The notes under the pieces: generated by a model | Database searches by the model: none | Seen by the model: only the letters and a program-made list of their open reading frames with translations | What the model was told of the DNA's origin: nothing | Origin: Gammaproteobacteria bacterium | GTDB lineage: Bacteria > Gemmatimonadota > Gemmatimonadetes > Longimicrobiales > Gaopeijiaceae | Reading direction: 5' to 3' | Length of the DNA: 10,707 nucleotides | NCBI GenBank assembly: GCA_009843625.1 | Contig: VYDD01000442.1 | Coordinates: 1-10,707, forward strand | Program-made: the position numbers and the translations under genes | Shown: piece after piece, positions 1-5,946 of the stretch | Layout of the letters: each line of letters opens with the position of its first letter | How positions within the stretch are numbered: position 1 is the stretch's first letter

Positions 1-31
1 GGTCTAAGGGGGCAGAGCCACCTTGCCAGAC

Positions 32-50
32 CGCGACGTTCAACGTCGCG
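32..50. repeat. Near-perfect palindrome, 9-bp arms
   Basis: CGCGACGTT (32-40) and AACGTCGCG (42-50) are exact reverse complements separated by a single base at 41. The site lies about 180 bp beyond the stop of the large lipoprotein gene on its downstream side. There is no T-run on either strand, so it does not look like a standard intrinsic terminator. A dimeric protein-binding site or a cruciform-forming end sequence are alternatives. The symmetry is seen directly; the role is unknown. Confidence 0.6.
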
Positions 51-52
51 TC

Positions 53-88
53 GGCTGGCTGACGGCCACTAATGGTCTCCAGCCAGCC
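53..88. repeat. Inverted repeat with 9-bp arms and possible inner stem
   Basis: GGCTGGCTG (53-61) pairs exactly with CAGCCAGCC (80-88). Inside the 18-nt spacer, GGCCA (64-68) can pair with TGGTC (73-77) if one G-U pair is allowed on the plus-strand transcript, leaving a CTAA loop. It follows the 32-50 palindrome by two bases, so the two make a compact structured block. No T-run follows on either strand. It could act as a non-canonical terminator for the minus-strand gene ending at 230, or be part of an element end; neither is demonstrated. Confidence 0.5.
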
Positions 89-270
89 CCAGCGGACACC
101 TCCGAAACGCCGCTCCGGGCATCGCCCGGAACAGCATCGACCGGGCCGTCGCGGGCCAGCTCTCCGGCCTCGTGAACATCGACCTCACGGACGGTGAGTC
201 GCTTCCGATTCTCACCAAAGCCGTCCATGCTACCGCCTCCAAGAAGCTACGTCCGGCATCCCGCGGCTAA
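73..270 (+). pseudogene. Possible remnant of a plus-strand gene
   Basis: The plus-strand frame open from 73 to the TAA at 268-270 has a run of 26 codons in a row ending in G or C (115-192), typical of real coding DNA in a high-GC genome. It reads GIARNSIDRAVAGQLSGLVN and then IDLTDGESLPILTKAVHA. A TAA at 70-72 closes the frame upstream and no ATG start is available; only a GTG at 172 could start a 32-residue peptide. The frame runs tail-to-tail into the last 41 bp of the large lipoprotein gene. I do not recognise the family. The best reading is the decayed 3' part of a gene, with a chance composition effect as the alternative. Confidence 0.25.
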
Positions 271-3200
271 ACAGCAAGTCGAGTCCGGAGCCTCCAGCAT
301 CCGCTTGCACTCCCGCCGCCGGAGAGACGTTTCTTAGTATGCCCCTGACCTGCCCATTCGAGAGGCTGCGCAGGATCGTCATCGGACGGTCGGTGTCGCG
401 GTCAAGAGAAGCAGATCCTTCCGGCCCCGCCAGCGTGATGTCCGCAAGATCCACGGACCAATCCGTTTCGACGGGAACCGTGAAGGCGAACAACTTCTTC
501 CCGTTGGCATCGGCCACTTCCTGCATCTCGAACTGAATCGAAAACAGTTCGGAGCCGCTGGCGTCACGTCCGGCCAGCCGGTAGGCTCCGCCGCTACGGG
601 GCAGCGTAGGCGGCGCATCCATGACGAAAGCCGGTTCCAAGTACGGAATTCCATCCTCGCCGACGCCCCCCCAAAGCAAGAGGGATCGAATTGCGGCGGA
701 TCTCGAAGCCCCGGTGTTGGCCTGCTCGGCCAAGCGATAGCGGAGCGCGTTCCCGAAGTGGTAATCGCTGATCCATCTGGGTCTGCAGTAAGACATCAGG
801 TCGGGCGTGTCCGGCGCGACCAACACCTGCCGTCGGAAGTCGTAGCCCCAAGCGCCAATCGATCCGTTGGCGTGCGGAAAGGCCGTATCCACCCACGAAG
901 CGCCACCGCAAGGCGCATGAAAGAGACCCATGTTGTGTCCCAGCTCGTGAGCGATGGTGGAGGAACTGGTTATCGAGGCACTCTCCGAACCGCCTCCCAG
1001 AGTGGCCACCCCCGTTACTCCCCCTTCCACCGGCGGCGCAATCAAGCCAATCCAATTCCCGCTTCCGCCTTCGATGGTCCGGATCGCGACGGTCTGGTCG
1101 AGAAGCGTGGAAACATTGTTTGATGATGTCACGACCGGAGCGTGCGCCGTCACGTCCAAATGGCCGATGGGCAGCAAGCCTGTGGTGTGCTCCAGCAGAG
1201 CATGGCCAGTCGGGTCCGCCTCCATGCCCAACGCCGAGGCAACCACCGACGAATCCGATGTTTCGCTCCAGACGAACGGAATCACGGTCAGGGAGAAGGG
1301 GGGCATCTCCGCCACGTTGACCACGATCCGTCCGGTCTCGGGTATTCGGCTTCTCACACCCAGCGCCGGGTCCAGCGTGCCCGCCGGATCGATTTCGACC
1401 ACCATCTCCAACCCGGGTTGGACGGCCGAACCCGGAATCAAGGCTTGGGACGACCGAGAAAGCGAACCCTCATCGATCTCGGGCGGGATCGAGGTCGTCT
1501 TCGCGGCGATGTCCGCCACGTGGATCTCCGAGTCGCCCAAGAAGAAGCGTGCGCGAACAGCCGGTATGCGCTCGCTGGTGGGGCGCGGCGCCGTGACGAA
1601 CACGCGGAGAAGCGCCTCCCTGCCAGCAACCAACGGAACGGGAAACTCGTTCGATTGGATGGCCTGTGTCAGGTACACACTCAAATCGGTCGGGCCGCAG
1701 AGTTTGACGCGCTGCGAGGGCACGGAATTCAGCCAAGCCAGGAAGGCCGCGTCTCGGGGCGCGCACAGGTCGGTGTCGTCCGAATAGAATCGGACGAGCT
1801 CACGCAACGAGACGAAGCCGCTCGGAAAGGCCCCGGAGAGTCCGGGGTTTTTTCGGAACGACATCACCCACAGTTTCGTGAGGCTCGCCAGCTCCTGCGG
1901 GACTCCTCCGGTCAAACCGTTCTCGTAAAGGTAAAGCGCCTCCAGATCTGTCAGGTTGCCCAGCTCCGGGGGGATCGGACCGGTCAGCCCGTTCCTTCCG
2001 AGGTGCAACTGCTTCAAGTTGGTCAAGTTGCCCAGTTCCGGAGGAATCTCACCGGTCAATTCGTTGCCGCGCAGCCAGAGGCGCGTAAGCTCGTTCAGGC
2101 CGCCGAGTTCGCGCGGTATCCCTCCTGTCAGAGAGTTCTCGTTCAGCTGCAATCTTGTCAGGTTGGGCAGCTTGCCCAATTCCGACGGAACCGTTCCCGT
2201 CAAACGGTTATGGTCGAGGTGCAGTCGTTTCAGATTGTCGAGGTTGCCGAGTTCGGCCGGGATGGGGCCAACCAGCCTGTTCCAGTCCAGATGCAATCGC
2301 TCCAACTTGGCCAGTTTACCGAGCTCCCCCGGGATCTCGCCGGTCAATTCGTTGTTCCTCAGCCATAGCAGCTTGAGTGCGCGCAGGTCGCCGAGTTCAC
2401 CGGGTATCACGCCCGTCAGGGAGTTGTCGTATAGCTCTAGTACCTCAAGGGACGCCAGTTTACCAAGCGCGGGCGGTATCCCCGTCAACAGGTTGCTGCC
2501 GAGCCGTAGTTCCTTCAGGGCTTGGAGGTTGCCGAGTGCTGCGGGGATCGATCCGGTGAGTCTGTTCCGTCCTAGCTCCAAGTACTCCAGGCTTGCCAAG
2601 TTTCCGAGTTCTGGTGGGATGCTACCGGTTAGCGAGTCGCCAAGGTCCAAGGATTCCAGTCTGTCCAGTTTTCCGAGCGCGGGGTGGTTGGCGCGGTGGA
2701 GGGTGCGGCTGAGGACCAAGGATTCCAGATTGGCAAGGTTTCCGAGTTCTGGTGGGATGATACCGGTAAGGCGGCTGCCAAGAAGCAAGTATTCCAAGTT
2801 GGCCAAGCTTCCGAGCGCCGCTGGGATCTCGCCGATCAGGTTGCGACTCGCTATTTCCAAGTGCCTCAGTTCGCTGAGTTCGCCTATCTCGCTTGGAAGT
2901 GCTCCGTTGATCTGCCCGCTCCGGAATCGAAGCCGAGTCACGCGATCGAATTCGTTAGTGTCGATTCCGGCCCATGTGTCGAGGGGGGCGTCCGTCAACC
3001 AGTTCGTATCCCACTCCCAATTCGGCCCGTCGGTCTGCTCATAGAAGGCCACCAAGGCAGCTCGGTCCGGGTTGGACACGGTGATCTGTGCCGTGCCCTG
3101 CGTACTCCCCGTCCGGGCCGAGATTGTGGCCGTGCCTTCCGAGACACCGCGAACCAGGCCGGACGCGTCCACCCTCGCCACGGAAGCGTCGCTTGACGAC

Positions 3201-4285
3201 CAGTCGAAGGTCGCCCCGACCACAGAATGGCCGTTCTCGTCCAACGCTCTTGCCGACAGGCGCAGCGTGTCGCCCGAGGCGATCGCGTCGGCGCCTGGGG
3301 TCACGATGACCGAGCCCGCCGACTGCATCACGAGCGCGGTCGCATGGCCCGAAGCCTCGCCCGCGCCCGCAGTGATCGTGGCCGTGCCGTTGCCCACGGC
3401 GGTTACCGACCCGGTCGAGTCAACCACCGCGACCGTCGTGTCACCGCTCGTCCACGACACGACCGCGTCCCTCATGACGCGTCCCGCCTGATCGCGCACT
3501 TCGGCTCCGAAACGTGCACTCCGTCCCAAGGCCGTTAGCGTCATCGTGTCAGGCGTCACGGCCACCGTCGTCGGGACCGGGGCCATTACGCTCAATGCCG
3601 CGCGGCTCGTTGCGCCCGACGATGTCACCGTGAGTTCCACCTCTCCCGCACCCACCGCCGTCACGAGCCCGGTCGAATCGACGGTCGCGATCGCAGAGTC
3701 GCCCGACTCCCACGCGAACTCGGCCTCTTCCACCGCGTGGCCGTTCGCGTCCGTCGCCTCGGCGGACACACGCACGGTGTCTCCCACCAGAAGCGTGTCG
3801 ACCGCCGGAGACACCGCCAAGGCGGAGACGACTTGATCCACCGTAATCGCCGCAGTTCCCGACGCTTCACCCGCAGTCGCGGTAATCGTGGCCGTCCCGT
3901 TGCCCACTGCTGTCACCAGTCCCGAGGCGCTGACCTCGGCGACCGCCGTTTCGCTGATGGACCAACTCAGCGACGTACCCGCCAGTGCCTGCCCGTTCTG
4001 GTCGCTCACGCTGGCGGAAAACTGTACCGTTTCGCCGAAGGCGGCCATCTCGGCGGCGGCCGGATTCACCGTGACCACGGCCGGACGGGGCGGGTCGGGT
4101 GGAGGCCCAGTGGCTCCGTCACCGCAGGCCGAAGCCCAGCCGACCGCCGTCAGCGCGGCACCGGTCCACGGAACAAGGCGCGTCCGCAGAGTCCGTCGAG
4201 GCCCCGAGACCACCGGGCAGCGACCTTCTCCGCCGAGTCGGCCTCGGTCATCCTTCAGGTGGTGGCGGCCTCGCGTATTGCGCAT
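230..4285 (-). CDS. Big2-LRR-metzincin secreted lipoprotein (putative zinc metalloprotease)
   Basis: This 1351-residue protein is probably an exported, lipid-anchored zinc protease with large adhesive repeat regions. A basic N-terminus and hydrophobic stretch (about 33-53) end at Cys54, followed by GDGATGPPPDPP, a lipoprotein-like start with an imperfect lipobox (ASAC). Four Big2-like immunoglobulin-fold repeats follow at about 68-150, 153-233, 238-319 and 323-403. An LRR cap begins at Asp407 and sixteen leucine-rich repeats fill 449-829, closed by a segment ending near Cys841. The protease region contains HELGHNMGLFH at 1113-1123, the metzincin pattern HExxHxxGxxH, and DLMSYC with Met1164 as a likely Met-turn. 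Cys1126 and Cys1167 could form a disulfide. A beta-rich tail covers about 1185-1351. The ATG at 4285 has GAGGG nine bases upstream, and it is the most upstream start in frame. Substrate is unknown; the exact metzincin family (M12, M43 or M66-like) is unresolved. Export and anchoring are inferred. Confidence 0.85.
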   Translation of the reverse strand: MRNTRGRHHLKDDRGRLGGEGRCPVVSGPRRTLRTRLVPWTGAALTAVGWASACGDGATGPPPDPPRPAVVTVNPAAAEMAAFGETVQFSASVSDQNGQALAGTSLSWSISETAVAEVSASGLVTAVGNGTATITATAGEASGTAAITVDQVVSALAVSPAVDTLLVGDTVRVSAEATDANGHAVEEAEFAWESGDSAIATVDSTGLVTAVGAGEVELTVTSSGATSRAALSVMAPVPTTVAVTPDTMTLTALGRSARFGAEVRDQAGRVMRDAVVSWTSGDTTVAVVDSTGSVTAVGNGTATITAGAGEASGHATALVMQSAGSVIVTPGADAIASGDTLRLSARALDENGHSVVGATFDWSSSDASVARVDASGLVRGVSEGTATISARTGSTQGTAQITVSNPDRAALVAFYEQTDGPNWEWDTNWLTDAPLDTWAGIDTNEFDRVTRLRFRSGQINGALPSEIGELSELRHLEIASRNLIGEIPAALGSLANLEYLLLGSRLTGIIPPELGNLANLESLVLSRTLHRANHPALGKLDRLESLDLGDSLTGSIPPELGNLASLEYLELGRNRLTGSIPAALGNLQALKELRLGSNLLTGIPPALGKLASLEVLELYDNSLTGVIPGELGDLRALKLLWLRNNELTGEIPGELGKLAKLERLHLDWNRLVGPIPAELGNLDNLKRLHLDHNRLTGTVPSELGKLPNLTRLQLNENSLTGGIPRELGGLNELTRLWLRGNELTGEIPPELGNLTNLKQLHLGRNGLTGPIPPELGNLTDLEALYLYENGLTGGVPQELASLTKLWVMSFRKNPGLSGAFPSGFVSLRELVRFYSDDTDLCAPRDAAFLAWLNSVPSQRVKLCGPTDLSVYLTQAIQSNEFPVPLVAGREALLRVFVTAPRPTSERIPAVRARFFLGDSEIHVADIAAKTTSIPPEIDEGSLSRSSQALIPGSAVQPGLEMVVEIDPAGTLDPALGVRSRIPETGRIVVNVAEMPPFSLTVIPFVWSETSDSSVVASALGMEADPTGHALLEHTTGLLPIGHLDVTAHAPVVTSSNNVSTLLDQTVAIRTIEGGSGNWIGLIAPPVEGGVTGVATLGGGSESASITSSSTIAHELGHNMGLFHAPCGGASWVDTAFPHANGSIGAWGYDFRRQVLVAPDTPDLMSYCRPRWISDYHFGNALRYRLAEQANTGASRSAAIRSLLLWGGVGEDGIPYLEPAFVMDAPPTLPRSGGAYRLAGRDASGSELFSIQFEMQEVADANGKKLFAFTVPVETDWSVDLADITLAGPEGSASLDRDTDRPMTILRSLSNGQVRGILRNVSPAAGVQADAGGSGLDLLFSRGMPDVASWRR
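1799..2941 (-). repeat. Sixteen tandem leucine-rich repeats
   Basis: Within the large lipoprotein gene, residues 449-829 form sixteen consecutive repeats of the consensus LxxLxLxxNxLTGxIPxELGxL, the form best known from plant LRR receptors and from bacterial surface proteins. Eleven units are 24 residues long. Units 3, 4, 5 and 7 are 23 residues, each one codon short, and unit 16 is 25. Unit 4 (2660-2728) is degenerate, with LSRTLHRANHPALG in place of the expected N-x-LTG-x-IPP core. The array probably makes a curved solenoid for protein or glycan binding. Confidence 0.9.
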
Positions 4286-4588
4286 CCGGGGATACCCTCT
4301 GGCATGGCATGCATCCTGTTGCCCGCGGCATTCATCGCCGACTGCGGCGTGGAGAAGAGGAGTGATCGTTTCTCTCCGCGAACAGGACCGAAAGGTGTTG
4401 GCGAGAGACGCTCGCTACAAGGATAGCGCCGGACGCTGTGGACACCCACGACCGAAGCGAAACGCAATGGCCGTCCGCCGAGCCCGAAGGGCAAACGGCG
4501 ACGCGGCAGACGTCGATGCAGGCTGAGCGGCGTACTCTCTACAAGCTCCGAGCATGGCAAGGTTCTGGATGGCCTTGCCGCTGGCCGG
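4286..4588. other. Intergenic region between integrase and lipoprotein gene
   Basis: No convincing gene is seen in these 303 bp. The open frames that cross it on both strands have arginine- and proline-rich translations with no recognisable motif, and they overlap the real genes on either side. The stretch must hold the promoter of the lipoprotein gene (minus strand, upstream of 4285), but I cannot pick out clear -35/-10 boxes. The only distinct elements are the GAGGG ribosome-binding site just upstream of 4285 and the hairpin at 4556-4579. No tRNA or attachment-site repeat was recognised. Confidence 0.5.
4556..4579 (-). terminator. Hairpin just past the integrase stop, possible weak terminator
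   Basis: GGCAAGG (4556-4562) and CCTTGCC (4573-4579) are exact reverse complements around a 10-nt loop. The hairpin begins 9 bp past the integrase stop codon on the minus strand. No T-run follows it, so it would be a poor intrinsic terminator; RNA stabilisation is an alternative. Confidence 0.3.
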
Positions 4589-5749
4589 CTACCGCGCCTG
4601 AGTCCCGTTGGCCAGATACTCCGCCCACTGCTCCATGAGGACGCGACGGCGCTCGAAGAGGTCCGAGCGGGCATACGCCGCCTCCACCTTGTTGCGGACC
4701 GCGTGCGCCAGCGCCGCCTCCATGACCGCGTGGGGTGCGTCCGTGCATTCCGCCGCCCAGTCCCGGAAGCTCGAACGGAACCCGTGCGGCACGGCCGGGA
4801 TCCCCAAGTCCCTGAAAAGAGCGCTGAGGGGCGTGGGTTGCAGCTGCACTCCTCTCGCGGACGGGAACACCAACTCCGACCGGGGCGCGTTCGCCTTCGC
4901 CTCGGCCAGGACCTCCAGCGCCCGCCGCGACAGCGGCACCCGGTGCTCGCGGCGGCTCTTCATCCGCTCCGCCGGAATCGTCCACACCCCGGCGTCCGGA
5001 TCGATCTCCGTCCAGCGCGTCCCACGCACCTCCCCGGATCGGCAAGCCGTCAGCGCCAGGAACTCAAGGGCCAGCTTTACCGATGCCCGCGCCCCGGATC
5101 TCCGGATCGTCTCGATGGCCCCGGCGACCTCCCCGTGGGGCAGCGCCTTGAGGGGCTTCTGGACATGGCCGGGCTTGGGCAGCGCCGCCCTGATCGCCTC
5201 GCCCGCCGGGTTGTCCACCCGGTAGCCCTGCGCGATCGCCCACTTCATCACCGTCCCGATCCGCTCCCGAATCCGCTTGGCCGTCGTGTGCTTTTCGGTC
5301 CAGATCGGCATCAGCACGCCCATGACGTCCGCCGACGTGATCCGATCCACCCGCTTCCCTCCGATCCTCGGGTGCGCGTACATCCGGAGCGTCGAGGCCC
5401 ACTGGACCGCGTGCTTGTCGGTCCATGTCGTACGGTGCATGGCGAAGACCTTCGCCGCCGCCTGCTCGAAGGTGGGGACCGAGCGCCGCCGCGTCTTCCT
5501 CGGGTCGCCGCCCGCGCGGGCCACCTTGCGGTTGGCCAGCGCCGCGTCCCGCGCCTCGGCCAGCGTCACGAGGCGGACGGAACCGAGCCCCAGCTCCCGG
5601 CGCTTGCCGTGGATGAAAAGCCGCTGTATCCACTGCTTGTACCCGGACGGCTTGACGCGCAGCACGAGGCCGTGCTCGTCCCAGTACAGGCCCGGTTCGT
5701 GTACGCTTCGCACGAAGGCGGCGGTGAGTTTTCTGCCGTGTTTGCCCAT
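4589..5749 (-). CDS. P4-type tyrosine recombinase (phage/island integrase)
   Basis: This 386-residue protein catalyses site-specific DNA integration and excision, forming a covalent link between a tyrosine and DNA. The N-terminal part (about 5-90; KLTAAFVRSV, LVLRVKPSGYKQWIQRL) matches the arm-binding domain of P4-like integrases (formerly DUF4102). A SAM-like core-binding region covers about 95-190, and the catalytic domain follows. All five expected residues are visible: Arg237 in TACRSGEVR, His322 and Arg325 in HGFRSSFRDW, His349 in LAHAVRN and the nucleophile Tyr359 in EAAYARSD. The length is normal for the family, with no frameshift, so it is likely active. The ATG at 5749 is preceded by AGGGTG five bases upstream. 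Enzymes of this type usually sit next to their attachment site and often use a tRNA gene, but no tRNA is visible. The cargo probably lies on the 3' side, to the left. Confidence 0.93.
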   Translation of the reverse strand: MGKHGRKLTAAFVRSVHEPGLYWDEHGLVLRVKPSGYKQWIQRLFIHGKRRELGLGSVRLVTLAEARDAALANRKVARAGGDPRKTRRRSVPTFEQAAAKVFAMHRTTWTDKHAVQWASTLRMYAHPRIGGKRVDRITSADVMGVLMPIWTEKHTTAKRIRERIGTVMKWAIAQGYRVDNPAGEAIRAALPKPGHVQKPLKALPHGEVAGAIETIRRSGARASVKLALEFLALTACRSGEVRGTRWTEIDPDAGVWTIPAERMKSRREHRVPLSRRALEVLAEAKANAPRSELVFPSARGVQLQPTPLSALFRDLGIPAVPHGFRSSFRDWAAECTDAPHAVMEAALAHAVRNKVEAAYARSDLFERRRVLMEQWAEYLANGTQAR

Positions 5750-5750
5750 G

Positions 5751-5790
5751 TGGTCACCCTTTCGCGATCACCCTGCTGGTCACCCTTTCG
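5751..5790. repeat. Iterated TCACCCT motifs in front of the integrase
   Basis: TGGTCACCCTTTCG occurs twice exactly, at 5751-5764 and 5777-5790, and a shorter copy (GATCACCCT) lies between them at 5766-5774. The shared TCACCCT core starts at 5754, 5768 and 5780, spacings of 14 and 12 bp. The first copy overlaps the integrase ribosome-binding site. Such iterated sites can be arm-type binding sites for the integrase, or operator sites for it or an excisionase; this is inference from position. Confidence 0.5.
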
Positions 5791-5808
5791 GTACTGGAAC
5801 GTACCGAA
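5787..5808. promoter_or_regulatory. Perfect inverted repeat, candidate operator or recombination site
   Basis: TTCGGTAC (5787-5794) and GTACCGAA (5801-5808) are exact reverse complements around a 6-bp centre (TGGAAC). It sits about 40 bp upstream of the integrase start and about 15 bp downstream of the proposed -10 box, so it lies in the leader. Two 8-bp arms with a 6-bp centre also match the general layout of a tyrosine-recombinase core site. There is no T-run, so a terminator is unlikely. Confidence 0.45.
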
Positions 5809-5822
5809 CGCCCTGACACGGC

Positions 5823-5852
5823 AGTATAACATAAGTAACGCATTCACAACAA
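5823..5852 (-). promoter_or_regulatory. Candidate sigma70-like promoter for the integrase
   Basis: On the minus strand a TATACT box (5823-5828, one mismatch from TATAAT) is preceded by TTGTTG (5847-5852) with an 18-bp spacer. The boxes lie in a patch (5821-5880) that is about 62% A+T, in sharp contrast to the GC-rich neighbourhood. The -35 match is weak, and promoter consensus in this organism is not known, so this is tentative. Confidence 0.4.
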
Positions 5853-5946
5853 CTTCACTTGCATTATCGGATTTCTCAGGACCACGCTGGATCATGTAAT
5901 CGCGGAGCGATGCGCCGCCCTCAGGAGACGCCAACTCTCTCCGCCC

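Noticed and set aside
40..228. 62-residue minus-strand frame starting two bases after the lipoprotein stop, with a faint antitoxin-like look (TVREVDVHEAGEL).
   Set aside because: The opposite strand of the same stretch has much stronger third-position GC bias, the end of the frame has mixed codon use, and no toxin partner is present.
1799..2941. Tandem repeats considered as a possible CRISPR-like or satellite array.
   Set aside because: The period is 69-75 bp in frame and encodes leucine-rich repeats; there are no identical short repeats with unique spacers.
954..3044. Several long plus-strand frames (up to about 400 residues) antisense to the lipoprotein gene.
   Set aside because: They are read-throughs of the complementary strand of the repetitive, GC-rich Big2/LRR gene; their translations are low-complexity Arg/Ser/Pro-rich and repeat with the LRR period.
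4255..4674. 139-residue minus-strand frame spanning the gap between integrase and lipoprotein gene.
   Set aside because: It overlaps both real genes in another frame, is Arg/Pro/Ser-rich and shows no motif.
4703..5899. 398-residue plus-strand frame opposite the integrase.
   Set aside because: It is the antisense of a gene with all five catalytic residues of a tyrosine recombinase, and is itself Arg/Pro-rich without a domain.
5899..5911. Small hairpin ATCGC-GGA-GCGAT after the peptidase gene as a terminator.
   Set aside because: Only five base pairs and no following T-run; too weak to call.
5750..5946. Search for a tRNA or tmRNA 3' end as integration target next to the integrase.
   Set aside because: No cloverleaf, T-arm consensus (GGTTCGAATCC-like) or CCA end was found on either strand.
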